DNA from: an uncultured Treponema sp.
Lineage (GTDB): Bacteria; Spirochaetota; Spirochaetia; Treponematales; Treponemataceae
Reading direction: 5' to 3'
Assembly: GCA_938039145.1 (NCBI GenBank)
Contig: CALHVG010000006.1
Span: 1-21,919, forward strand
DNA: 21,919 nucleotides
The notes beneath the pieces are model-generated. The model was not told the DNA's origin. It worked only from the letters and a program-made list of their open reading frames with translations, and made no database searches. Below are positions 7,560 to 14,755 of this stretch, piece by piece (positions within the stretch are counted from its first letter, which is position 1; every line of letters starts with the position of its first letter). The position numbers and the translations under genes are program-made.

Positions 7560-10004
7560 CTATTCCACGACCCTAAGAAACGCACCCTTATATCCATAAT
7601 TCTTGAATCGGTTCAAGACCGTTCCGTATTCGTCCATAGAAAGTCTTCCAACAAGAACCCTGAATGACTTTCCGTCGGAATCCGGGGCAATCGTCATCGG
7701 ATAGTTTTTTTGATATTGCAAGGCAAGTTTTTTTGCCGACGCCATATCCGGAAGAATCGCAATCTGGATGTACCATCCTTTGTTCAGCGAAGCAATTTTC
7801 TGCACGGAAACCTCGACCGAATCGTCCTTGGACTTTTTCTCGGCTTTTTGTTCGCTCTGTTTTTCAGTAACAGGATTTTCTTTCCTATTTGAATCGGGAA
7901 CAGCCGTTTCCGAAATATTTATTTCATTCTTCAAAGAAATATTCGTGTCGCCGGATTTTTCGATTTCATATTTTTCGTTTTCATCGGATTCCGTTTCGCT
8001 AACCGGCGGATTTGGAAGCGACGGCTCAAGCACTATAGGCTCATAATTTTCCTCGACCTGCGGTTCGTCAAAAACATTTCCGTTGGACTTCAAAGAATCG
8101 TCCGTGGCTTCAGGTTCTTCGGATTCCCGCTCAAAATAATTTTCAGACCGGTTAATCTCTTCCTTCTGAACGGATTCCGAGTAAGGCTTTTGCTCCTCAA
8201 CAGGAACTTCTTCGTTTTCTGAAGGAGCTTCCAAAGGTTCTGCGTCCTCGTGCTGCTCCTCGGAAGGCGTTTCCTCAGCAGGAAGCGAAATTGCATCTTC
8301 CGGCTCTTCGGCTTCTTCAAGATTGCCGAGCTCTTCTTCCTCAACGGATTCCGAGTAAGGGTTTTGCTCCTCAGCAGGAACTTCTTCGTTTTCTGAAGGA
8401 GCTTCCAAAGGCTCTGCGTCCCCGTTCTGCTCCTCGGAAGCGGTTTCTTCGGCAGGAAGCGAAATTGCGTCTTCCGGCTCATCGGCTTCTTCTATATCTG
8501 AAAGATTTTCATCGGAAATCTTTTCTGAATCGGGAGGAACTTCATCCTCGCTTGCCTGATTTTCATCAGCAACAGCGGCTTCTTCGGCAAGAGGAATTTC
8601 TTCCGCAGATTCCGCGTCCATGGAATCAGCAAAAACTTCCGCATCTTCCGAAAGCGGCTCGGACGATTCTGCCGTATCGATTTCGCTCGGATTTTCTACA
8701 GCCGCGTCTTCTATAGATTCCGGTGCAGGCTCATCCGTTTTTTCGGAAAAAAGACTCTCGGATTCATCGCTCGGATTTTCCTCGATTGCCTGATTTTCAT
8801 CTGCAACAGCGGCGGAAGAATCAGGTTCGTTTTCGACAAGCGTTTCCTTCAAATCGGAAGCCTGCATCTTTGGAAGATCCGATTCGTCATTCAATACGGT
8901 AGGCTCGCCGTCATCCTCGTCATAAAAAGGCGTTGAAGGCTTTTCTTCGGAAAAATCCTCGACCTTTATCGCATCCCCATCGTAGGAATATTGCTCAGCA
9001 GGCAAAGACGGCTCGGGGCTATCCTCTTTAAGCTCGTCGGGTTCCGATATTTTTTCCTCGGAACTTTCTTCCTCGGATGCCTCATCGGACGGAACCGCAG
9101 GAACGTCGGGCTCAGTAAATGGCTCTTCTATCGATTCGGCATTCTCATCCTCGACAGCTTCAGGAATTTCGTCGGAAAATTTTTCTGAAGGAATCTCGGA
9201 AGGACTTTCGGCGGATATTTTTTCCTCGGAACTTTCTTCTTCGGACGGAACCGCAGGAACGTCGGGAGCAGCAAATGGCTCTTCTATCGGTTCAGTATTC
9301 TCGTCCTCGATGGCTTCAGGAATTTCATCGGAAAATTTTTCTGAAGGAATCTCGGAAGGACTTTCGGCGGCTATTTTTTCCTCGGAAGTTTCTTCTTCGG
9401 ACGGCTCATCGGACGGAACTGCAGGAACGTCGGGAGCAGCAAATGGCTCTTCTATCGGTTCGCTTATTTCTTCAACAGCCGATTCCGTAGGCTCATTTTG
9501 CGCTTCTTTTATAGGTTCAGCGATTTCCGAATCATAAGATTCAGCAGGAACGCTTTCTTCCGCCGAATCTGTTTTATTATCCGAATCGGAAATCTTTTTA
9601 GCGGGACTTTCAGCGGCTTCGGCAGGAGGATAATAAGCACCCCCAATCACAGCAGTTCCCGAAACGTGTTCGTCAAGCAGACCGGAACGTTTTGCAATTT
9701 TTACGCTGTTGCTTCCGTTTTTTTCCATTCCAAGAAGATTTCCAGCCTCTGCAGAAAGCAAAATCGAAATCCCCTCGGAAGAATCAAGCGAGCCTATAAC
9801 AAGAACGTCTACAGTTTTTTTTGTAGAAAGATTTGTTACGCTTATAGAATCCCCCGGAAGATAGCCTGCAGCCCTTGCAAAAATGCCTTCCGGCATTACC
9901 CCGGATTCAGCGACAACCGCCCTGCCGTCCAATGACGGGGTAAACGAACTGAAAAGAATTCCGCAAAAAATTATCGCCGATACGATGCCAAGTATTTTCT
10001 TCAT
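7560..10004 (-). CDS. Secreted SPOR-domain protein with RlpA-like N-terminal domain and long acidic repeat linker
   Basis: An 814-residue exported protein. The start at 10004 is preferred over the in-frame ATG at 10025 because AGGAAGGA precedes it closely and it gives a clean signal peptide (MKKILGIVSAIIFCGILF). Residues about 35-110 resemble the double-psi beta-barrel of RlpA (SISVTNLSTKKTVDVLVIG, SILLSAEAGNLLG), but the acidic residues of the catalytic RlpA motif are absent. Residues about 130-720 are a highly acidic E/P/S/A linker with internal repeats. The last 75 residues are a SPOR domain (GWYIQIAILPDM, FRVLVGRLSMDEYGTVLNRF, GAFLRV), a fold that binds denuded peptidoglycan. The likely role is a cell-wall-binding periplasmic protein connected with growth or division. 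It follows the small secreted gene by 10 bp, suggesting one operon. Confidence 0.85.
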   Translation of the reverse strand: MKKILGIVSAIIFCGILFSSFTPSLDGRAVVAESGVMPEGIFARAAGYLPGDSISVTNLSTKKTVDVLVIGSLDSSEGISILLSAEAGNLLGMEKNGSNSVKIAKRSGLLDEHVSGTAVIGGAYYPPAEAAESPAKKISDSDNKTDSAEESVPAESYDSEIAEPIKEAQNEPTESAVEEISEPIEEPFAAPDVPAVPSDEPSEEETSEEKIAAESPSEIPSEKFSDEIPEAIEDENTEPIEEPFAAPDVPAVPSEEESSEEKISAESPSEIPSEKFSDEIPEAVEDENAESIEEPFTEPDVPAVPSDEASEEESSEEKISEPDELKEDSPEPSLPAEQYSYDGDAIKVEDFSEEKPSTPFYDEDDGEPTVLNDESDLPKMQASDLKETLVENEPDSSAAVADENQAIEENPSDESESLFSEKTDEPAPESIEDAAVENPSEIDTAESSEPLSEDAEVFADSMDAESAEEIPLAEEAAVADENQASEDEVPPDSEKISDENLSDIEEADEPEDAISLPAEETASEEQNGDAEPLEAPSENEEVPAEEQNPYSESVEEEELGNLEEAEEPEDAISLPAEETPSEEQHEDAEPLEAPSENEEVPVEEQKPYSESVQKEEINRSENYFERESEEPEATDDSLKSNGNVFDEPQVEENYEPIVLEPSLPNPPVSETESDENEKYEIEKSGDTNISLKNEINISETAVPDSNRKENPVTEKQSEQKAEKKSKDDSVEVSVQKIASLNKGWYIQIAILPDMASAKKLALQYQKNYPMTIAPDSDGKSFRVLVGRLSMDEYGTVLNRFKNYGYKGAFLRVVE
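8173..8492 (-). repeat. Tandem 174-bp (58-residue) duplication in the SPOR-protein linker
   Basis: Two nearly identical in-frame copies begin at 8173 and 8347 (period 174 bp). Each encodes EDAISLPAEET..SEEQ..DAEPLEAPSENEEVP.EEQ.PYSESV. The high similarity at the DNA level indicates recent duplication, and the copy number may vary between strains. Confidence 0.85.
9091..9467 (-). repeat. Tandem 156/168-bp (52/56-residue) repeats in the SPOR-protein linker
   Basis: Copies begin at 9091, 9247 and 9415, the last one partial. All encode IEEPF..PDVPAVPS followed in the first two by SEEKI.AESPSEIPSEKF and SDEIPEA.EDEN. Periods of 156 and 168 bp are multiples of three, so the frame is kept. Confidence 0.85.
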
Positions 10005-10014
10005 ATTTTCCTTC

Positions 10015-10521
10015 CTAAGCTTCATTTCTCAACACCGTTTTTATATGGGAGGCAAAATCGTTCGCAAAATTGCGCACGTTTTCTTCCGTGTCCTTGTTCA
10101 TGGGTTTTCCTATCGATTTTTTGCTTTCCTCAAGGCATTTTCCGCTCTTCACGGAAATTATTTTCCAAGAAATCGTATCGATAAGACCGAGAGCGACTTT
10201 ACCTTCGTCGTTGGCGTTTTTTGCGAAATAAAGATGAATCTGCACAAAATCGTCAAAAGCGCCGGAAGCGGCTCCGTAATAACCGTCGGACCAAAGCCTT
10301 TGGTCGTCTTCCGCAGAAAACGAAACTTCTGCGCTCGAATTCGAGACCACAAAACCGTTCTCAAAAAAATAGTTCATTATTTCGTCTTCAATAACATACG
10401 CAGACAGGCATATTTTTTTTAGGCTGTCATTGTGCTGAACTATCTGAAACGCAAGGCTTGCAGAAAAACCGTTTGCAGCCGCAAAAATAAAAAACAAAGG
10501 CAAAGATATTCGTTTCCCCAT
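10015..10521 (-). CDS. Small secreted protein, unknown function
   Basis: A 168-residue protein with a signal peptide (MGKRISLPLFFIFAAANGFSASLAF). The ATG is preceded by AAGGGA at good spacing. The mature part has no motif I recognise. It contains ICLSAYVIEDEIMNYFFENGFVVSNSSAEVSF, then VQIHLYFAKN and GLIDTISWKIISVKSGKCLEESKK, a mix of short strands and helices suggesting a small periplasmic domain. It ends 10 bp before the preferred start of the SPOR-domain gene, whose alternative start would overlap it by 11 bp, so the two are very probably one operon and may share a cell-envelope role. It is divergent from the plus-strand gene at 10670. Confidence 0.75.
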   Translation of the reverse strand: MGKRISLPLFFIFAAANGFSASLAFQIVQHNDSLKKICLSAYVIEDEIMNYFFENGFVVSNSSAEVSFSAEDDQRLWSDGYYGAASGAFDDFVQIHLYFAKNANDEGKVALGLIDTISWKIISVKSGKCLEESKKSIGKPMNKDTEENVRNFANDFASHIKTVLRNEA

Positions 10522-10611
10522 AAAAATCCCTTTTACGCTTTCTCTTTATATTCATCGGAATATTACAGATTCGGTTTAGATTTTTTTTAGTTTTTACAGC
10601 GGCGTAAACCT

Positions 10612-10641
10612 TTTTCATATGTTTTCAAATTTTTCTATAGT
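10612..10641 (+). promoter_or_regulatory. Possible promoter of the E-set protein gene
   Basis: TATAGT at 10636-10641 has TTTTCA at 10612-10617, 18 bp upstream. If used, transcription begins near 10648, after the in-frame ATG at 10619. This supports 10670 as the true start. The -35 matches consensus at only four of six bases. Confidence 0.35.
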
Positions 10642-10669
10642 TGCAGCATTTTTTTTCCGAAAAAAAAGT

Positions 10670-11401
10670 ATGAAAAGAGTTTCAAGGGCATTTGCGTTCA
10701 GCCTGCTATTTACAATCGCCGCCACAACGTTCGCAAAGAAGGCGGAAAGTCTTCCCGAAAAAGGCCTTTACGAATACAACAACATTGTCGCAAACCTTGT
10801 GGAAGCCGGCGAGCCTAAAGTACTTGAAAATTTCATAGTGTTCACATCGGAATCCGGTCCAAGATTCATGGGAATTGCATTCGATTTTGAAAATTACAAA
10901 ACTGTCCACAAATACGAACGCCATGTGCTCAAAGACATAGACGGAAACTTGAAAAAAGAAATTCTTTTCTACATCTTGGAACGGCCTAAAAAAATCGAGC
11001 ACATAGAATATCGGCTTGTAATCGACGGACTTTGGACAAACGACCCTTCAAACGGATTTTCACGATACGACCAAAACACAGGCTTAATTCTTTCGTGCAT
11101 AGAACTCAAAGACAACTCGTCTGAACTTACAGAACTCAAAGAAAATTCAAGCGTCAAGTTCGTGTATAAAGGCGAAAGCGGATTACAGGTTCGGCTTGCA
11201 GGAACGTTCACGTCATGGGATTCATGGATTTATGAACTTTCAGAGACAAAGCCGGGCTTCTACGAACTCACCCTTCCCCTACCCCGCGGAAAATATTACT
11301 ACAGATATTTTATAGGAATGAACAGCCTTGTCGACAAAACAAATCCGAACAGAGCCTACGCAAGCGACGGAATGGCAGCTTCCGTCATAACGGTGAACTG
11401 A
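10670..11401 (+). CDS. Secreted protein with two E-set (CBM48/glycogen-binding-like) modules
   Basis: A 243-residue protein with signal peptide MKRVSRAFAFSLLFTIAATTFA. The start at 10670 is chosen over the in-frame ATG at 10619 because it gives a normal signal peptide; neither has a good ribosome binding site. The C-terminal module (about residues 160-243) has the pattern of AMPK/CBM48 glycogen-binding domains: VRLAGTFTSWDSWIYEL, GFYELTLPLPRGKYYYRYFI and VDKTNPNRAYASDG. The earlier part, with YRLVIDGLWTNDPSN, looks like a second diverged E-set module. Such domains bind glucans in enzymes, but no catalytic domain is present here, so binding of a carbohydrate or protein in the periplasm is an inference. 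The gene ends at the repeat-rich intergenic island. Confidence 0.8.
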   Translation: MKRVSRAFAFSLLFTIAATTFAKKAESLPEKGLYEYNNIVANLVEAGEPKVLENFIVFTSESGPRFMGIAFDFENYKTVHKYERHVLKDIDGNLKKEILFYILERPKKIEHIEYRLVIDGLWTNDPSNGFSRYDQNTGLILSCIELKDNSSELTELKENSSVKFVYKGESGLQVRLAGTFTSWDSWIYELSETKPGFYELTLPLPRGKYYYRYFIGMNSLVDKTNPNRAYASDGMAASVITVN

Positions 11402-11534
11402 ACTCTCTTTTAAAAGCGGATTTTCTATAAAGTGCCGTGTGCACAAAAAAGGAACGATATAAGTTCGGTAACCGAATAAGATTCCTGAACTTGAAAGTTT
11501 TCTTAGGAAAAACTTGTTTGTTGTATGCCGTTTC

Positions 11535-11683
11535 TCATTAGTATTACAAAACGGCGGCAATTCAGCACGCCTCGATTGTTGCGGCAAACTGCGCTTGCTG
11601 TAATTTAAGGATAATTTCCTTTCTGCGGCACAGACAGAACCGCAGAAAAACACTGCTATATTGCTCTGCAAAATCGCTGATTA
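11535..11683. repeat. Copy A of a ~150-bp direct repeat flanking the arrays
   Basis: Aligned by hand with 12055-12202 at an offset of 520, then 519 after one gap; about 26 mismatches, so roughly four fifths identical. Conserved blocks include CGGCGGCAATTCAGCACGC, AATTTAAGGAT, CACAGACAGAACCG and TTGCTCTG. An internal perfect 8-bp stem (11621-11628 with 11640-11647) surrounds the loop CACAGACAGAA. Confidence 0.85.
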
Positions 11684-11718
11684 GCAGGGGCGCTTTCTCT
11701 AAAATTCAGCAACCGCAA

Positions 11719-11856
11719 ATTATGTACTTCGACCGACGTAGATTATGCTCTACGACCGACATAGATTACGCTCTACGACTGACATAGATTATGGTCTACG
11801 TCCGACGTAGATTATGGTATACGACTGGCGTAGATTATGCTCTACGACTGACGTAG
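11719..11856. repeat. First 23-bp array: six tandem quasi-palindromic units
   Basis: Exactly six units of 23 bp start at 11719, 11742, 11765, 11788, 11811 and 11834. Each is a nearly constant 6-bp linker (ATTATG) plus a 17-bp core of consensus CTCTACGACYGACRTAG. Half-sites TCTACG and CGTAGA are inverted, with starts 11 bp apart inside the core and 12 bp apart across the linker. The fourth unit is the most symmetrical (CTACGTC-C-GACGTAG). The first unit is the most degenerate. A 23-bp period cannot encode a simple peptide repeat. Confidence 0.95.
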
Positions 11857-11875
11857 ATTATAAGGGAGCGCACAC

Positions 11876-12007
11876 TTACCTTATACAGTAAGTAGGAGTT
11901 ACCCTATGCGGTAAGTCACACTTACCCTATGCAGTAAGCGGGGATTACCGCGTGCGGTAACGCCCGATTACCTTGTCAGGTAAGCCCTACTTACCCTATG
12001 CGTTAAA
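11876..12007. repeat. Second 23-bp array: six units with TTACC...GGTAA cores
   Basis: Units start at 11876, 11899, 11922, 11945, 11968 and 11991, again every 23 bp. The 17-bp core is of the type TTACCCTATGCGGTAAG and the 6-bp linkers differ from unit to unit (TAGGAG, TCACAC, CGGGGA, GCCCGA, CCCTAC). Half-sites TTACC and GGTAA alternate at 11 and 12 bp, the same geometry as the first array with an unrelated sequence. The last unit is degenerate (GTTAA). It begins 19 bp after the end of the first array. Confidence 0.95.
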
Positions 12008-12054
12008 ACATATGAGAAGCTGAACTCTTATCGACGTTCTTTTATAAAGGTTTT

Positions 12055-12202
12055 TCATTACCATTGCAAAACGGCGGCAATTCAGCACGCATCGATTGTG
12101 ATACAATCTGCACTTGCTGCAATTTAAGGATGTTTTACTTTCAGCGGCACAGACAGAACCGATAAAAAACACTGCCGGATTGCTCTGTAAACCCGCTTAT
12201 TA
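12055..12202. repeat. Copy B of the ~150-bp direct repeat flanking the arrays
   Basis: Same orientation as 11535-11683 and about four fifths identical. The loop sequence CACAGACAGAA and the adjoining CCG are kept, but the stem around it is broken by substitutions. This copy has another small hairpin, GATTGT-GAT-ACAATC, where copy A has GATTGTTGCGGCAAAC. Confidence 0.85.
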
Positions 12203-12222
12203 AACGCATTTTTTCATTCCAT

Positions 12223-12254
12223 AACAAAAAAGCCGCATTTTCACCTGCGGCTTT
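12223..12254 (-). terminator. Rho-independent terminator after ffh
   Basis: Reading the minus strand, AAAGCCGC (12254-12247) and GCGGCTTT (12236-12229) form an 8-bp stem with a 10-nt loop, and the T run continues to 12226. It lies about 45 bp after the ffh stop. The stem could also work weakly for plus-strand transcription arriving from the repeat island. Confidence 0.85.
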
Positions 12255-12298
12255 ATAATCCTTCGTAAATATAAACTTTTCCGCATTGTATTGCAGAA

Positions 12299-13633
12299 TC
12301 AACCAAAATCAAAATTTCCGCCGCCAAGCTGACTCATCAGTTTTCCTTGCAGTCCTTTGTTGCGGCTGATTTTTTTCATCGCAAGTTTTGTCTTTTCGAA
12401 CTGCTTTATAAGCTTGTTTACGTCAGCGACCGTTGTTCCTGAACCTTTTGCGATTCTCTTTCTTCTTGAAGGACCTATTATAAGATGGTTCGCCCTTTCT
12501 TTTTTTGTCATCGAAAGAATTATCGCCTCGTTTTTTTTCATTCCGCTTGTGTCAACATTCTGATTTGCCATTCCGGGAAACATTTCAATCAGAGACTGAA
12601 TCGAGCCCATCTTTTTTACCTGCTGGAACTGCATGAGCATATCGTCAAGAGAAAATTCATTCCGGGCCATCCGCTTCTGAAGTTTTTTCGCCTCTTCCTG
12701 ATCTAAAGTTTCCTGCGCCTTTTCTACAAGCGAAACGACATCGCCCATTCCAAGGATTCTGCTTGCAATACGTTCAGGATGGAAAGGCTCAAAATCTTCA
12801 GTTTTTTCGCCGGTTCCTATATAGAGAATAGGTTTTCCGGTAATTGTCTTTAGAGAAAGCGCCGCTCCACCGCGGGCATCGGAATCGAATTTTGTAAGAA
12901 TCACGCCGGTAAGACCAAGCTGCTCGTCAAAGGATTTTGCTATGTCAACGGCATTCTGACCTGTCATTGAATCGGCAACAAGAATCACCTCATCCGGGGA
13001 CGTGGCATTCTTTATTTTGGAAAGTTCCGCCATCATCTCCTGGTCAATCTGCAGACGACCTGCCGTATCCACAATCAGAGTGTCAAACTGGTTCTTTTTT
13101 GCATATCGGAGCGCAGCTTCCGCATTCTTCACAGCATCTTTGGAATCTTCCTTGAACACGGGTACGCCTATTTTTTCACCAAGAACCGAAAGCTGTTCCA
13201 CAGCAGCCGGACGCACAAGATCGCAGGCGGCAAGTATAGGTCTTCTTCCTTCTTTTTTAAGCCGAGAAGCAAGTTTATGGGCGGCTGTAGTCTTTCCCGC
13301 TCCCTGAAGACCAAGCAAAAGAATCACAGAAGTGGTGTCGGGGCCTTTTATGGCAAGATTTTTCTTTTCGTCTCCCAGCATGGAAACTATCTTGTCGTAT
13401 ATTATTTTTGTGAACTGCTGCCCCGGATTCACGGATTTTAAGACTTTTTCGCCTTTCGCTTCTTCCACCGTACTGTTTACAAACCTTCGGACAACCCTAA
13501 GATTTACGTCAGCCTCAAGAAGAGCCATTTTTATTTCGTCGACAGTATCCTCGATGTTTTTTTCAGTTATCGTGGATTTTCCGCTTAAAGACTTTATTAT
13601 TCCGCTGAATGTTCCAGTAAGTTTTTCTAACAT
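12299..13633 (-). CDS. ffh: Signal recognition particle GTPase Ffh
   Basis: A 444-residue protein, close to the usual length. It binds signal sequences of nascent membrane and exported proteins, with SRP RNA, and delivers ribosomes to FtsY at the membrane. The N domain (1-95) is followed by the G domain: P-loop GLQGAGKTT 108-116, DTAGR 189-193, TKFD 247-250 and ARGGAALS 253-260. The methionine-rich M domain runs from about 310 and includes the SRP RNA-binding motif RRKRIAKGSG (390-399) and a short Gly-rich tail. Its ATG has GGAGT about ten bases upstream. It is the last gene of the ispH-ndk-gpsA-ffh series, 40 bp after gpsA and followed by a terminator. No SRP RNA gene was found in the window. 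Confidence 0.97.
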   Translation of the reverse strand: MLEKLTGTFSGIIKSLSGKSTITEKNIEDTVDEIKMALLEADVNLRVVRRFVNSTVEEAKGEKVLKSVNPGQQFTKIIYDKIVSMLGDEKKNLAIKGPDTTSVILLLGLQGAGKTTAAHKLASRLKKEGRRPILAACDLVRPAAVEQLSVLGEKIGVPVFKEDSKDAVKNAEAALRYAKKNQFDTLIVDTAGRLQIDQEMMAELSKIKNATSPDEVILVADSMTGQNAVDIAKSFDEQLGLTGVILTKFDSDARGGAALSLKTITGKPILYIGTGEKTEDFEPFHPERIASRILGMGDVVSLVEKAQETLDQEEAKKLQKRMARNEFSLDDMLMQFQQVKKMGSIQSLIEMFPGMANQNVDTSGMKKNEAIILSMTKKERANHLIIGPSRRKRIAKGSGTTVADVNKLIKQFEKTKLAMKKISRNKGLQGKLMSQLGGGNFDFG

Positions 13634-13673
13634 AGACGTTTTACTCCGTGAAAATTGTGGTTCTTTTATGCAA

Positions 13674-14738
13674 CTACATTCCGTTTTTGCCGGAATTCAG
13701 GAACTCATCGAGAAAATCAATAACCTTAATCTCATGGTTCAGAATCCTGTACAAACCTGTGCATAAAGGAAGCTTGATTCCTTTCTTTTCCGCAAGTTCA
13801 TGAACATATTTGCACGCAACAACACCTTCGGGAAGATAACCGACCTTTCCGATGTTGTCTATAAGGTCATCAAGGTCGGAAAACCCCGACAAAATATCCG
13901 TATTTATCATCTCATGCCCGAACTTTCTGTTGCGTCCGAACTTGCTTTTGCACGTAACATCAAGATCCCCAACTCCGGAGATGGACGTGAACGTCTCAGG
14001 ATGAGTCGCACCCATCGCCATTCCAAGCGTCTGAATCTCGTTCAATCCTGCCGCCAAAAGAAGACTTTCAGAATTGTCCCCGAAAAATTTTGAATTCTCG
14101 CTCACGGCATCCAACGCACCGTAAACTATCGCAATGACGTTTTTGGCAGCCGCACAAATCTGGACTCCCACCACATCAAGGCTCGAAAAAACCATAAGCC
14201 CCGGAACTCTCATAAGCTCCCTCACCATTATGGAATTCTTTGGATTTTCGCTTGCGGCTATGAGCCCGGTGAGTTTTCCAATCGCAACTTCTTCTGCATG
14301 GCTTGGACCGGCAACGTAAACGGTGTTCCCTTTGTAGATTCCGGGAAGAACGTTCTCTATGGTCTCAAGGACAAGTTTCGGACCATCCTTAGACGGAACG
14401 AACCCCTTTGTAAGAGCCGCTATCACGGACGAACCTTCCGCAATGTTGGGCACGGAAGTAATTTTCCTTATTGTGCTTGCCAAAAACAGCGAAGGAGAAG
14501 CGATTATTATAAAATCCTTGTCCGTAGCAACTTCAATAATGTCGTTTGAAGCAGTAAGATTCTCGGAAAGTTTATAACCGGGAAGATAGCGTTCATTTTC
14601 ATGCCGAGAATTGACAGAATCCTTGACTTCCGGTTCAAGCGCCCACATCTGAACCTTATGCCCCCCCCTAGCAAGCGCCTGCGCAAGACCGGTTCCCCAA
14701 GCACCTCCGCCAAGAACTCCAACAGTCTTTGAATTCAT
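13674..14738 (-). CDS. gpsA: NAD(P)H-dependent glycerol-3-phosphate dehydrogenase
   Basis: A 354-residue cytoplasmic enzyme that reduces dihydroxyacetone phosphate to sn-glycerol-3-phosphate, the backbone of phospholipids. The Rossmann motif is GGGAWG (10-15). The family motifs ALTKGF with K111, GPSHAEEV (144-151), the catalytic lysine region AAAKNVIAI with K199, and GVGDLDVTC...GRNRKFG (256-274) are all present. The start at 14738 is preferred because GGAAGG lies seven bases upstream and the Rossmann strand then begins at residue 5; ATGs at 14744 and 14786 are in frame but badly placed, the latter inside the end of ndk. It starts 17 bp after ndk, and together with the lipid-kinase-like gene at 2847 it shows phospholipid supply functions in the window. 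Confidence 0.96.
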   Translation of the reverse strand: MNSKTVGVLGGGAWGTGLAQALARGGHKVQMWALEPEVKDSVNSRHENERYLPGYKLSENLTASNDIIEVATDKDFIIIASPSLFLASTIRKITSVPNIAEGSSVIAALTKGFVPSKDGPKLVLETIENVLPGIYKGNTVYVAGPSHAEEVAIGKLTGLIAASENPKNSIMVRELMRVPGLMVFSSLDVVGVQICAAAKNVIAIVYGALDAVSENSKFFGDNSESLLLAAGLNEIQTLGMAMGATHPETFTSISGVGDLDVTCKSKFGRNRKFGHEMINTDILSGFSDLDDLIDNIGKVGYLPEGVVACKYVHELAEKKGIKLPLCTGLYRILNHEIKVIDFLDEFLNSGKNGM

Positions 14739-14755
14739 CTGCATACCTTCCGTTT

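Larger units (their letters stand above)
11402..12298. other. Gene-free repeat island between convergent genes
   Basis: This 897-bp stretch lies between the stops of the E-set gene and ffh. I see no gene with a plausible start, binding site and protein pattern, and no tRNA or SRP RNA motif. From left to right it contains small hairpins (TTCGGT-A-ACCGAA at 11464-11476, and AAGTTTT/AAAACTT at 11495-11515), copy A of a direct repeat, a first 23-bp array, a second 23-bp array, copy B of the direct repeat, and the ffh terminator. Confidence 0.8.

Noticed and set aside
8090..9537. Several open frames on both strands over the SPOR-protein linker
   Set aside because: They are shifted or antisense readings of the acidic tandem repeats and show the same periodicity; none has a plausible start.
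10619..10669. Seventeen-residue N-terminal extension of the E-set protein
   Set aside because: The start at 10670 gives a normal signal peptide, and a possible promoter -10 lies between the two ATGs.
11279..11671. 130-residue open frame on the minus strand covering repeat copy A and the end of the E-set gene
   Set aside because: It overlaps a well-supported gene on the other strand, has no ribosome binding site, and its start falls in the direct repeat. The equivalent frame in copy B encodes a related stretch, so it is repeat translation rather than a gene.
11719..12007. CRISPR array
   Set aside because: The units are contiguous at 23 bp with only 6-bp linkers, the cores vary from unit to unit, and there are no cas genes. 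Spacers of about 30 bp are absent.
11535..12202. Integron attC cassette array or insertion sequence
   Set aside because: No integrase or transposase gene, no cassette ORFs, no terminal inverted repeats with target duplication could be found.
11402..12298. SRP RNA or other structured RNA gene next to ffh
   Set aside because: The conserved SRP RNA apical motif with a GGAA-type tetraloop and its purine-rich internal loop was not found, and no tRNA-like arm set was seen.
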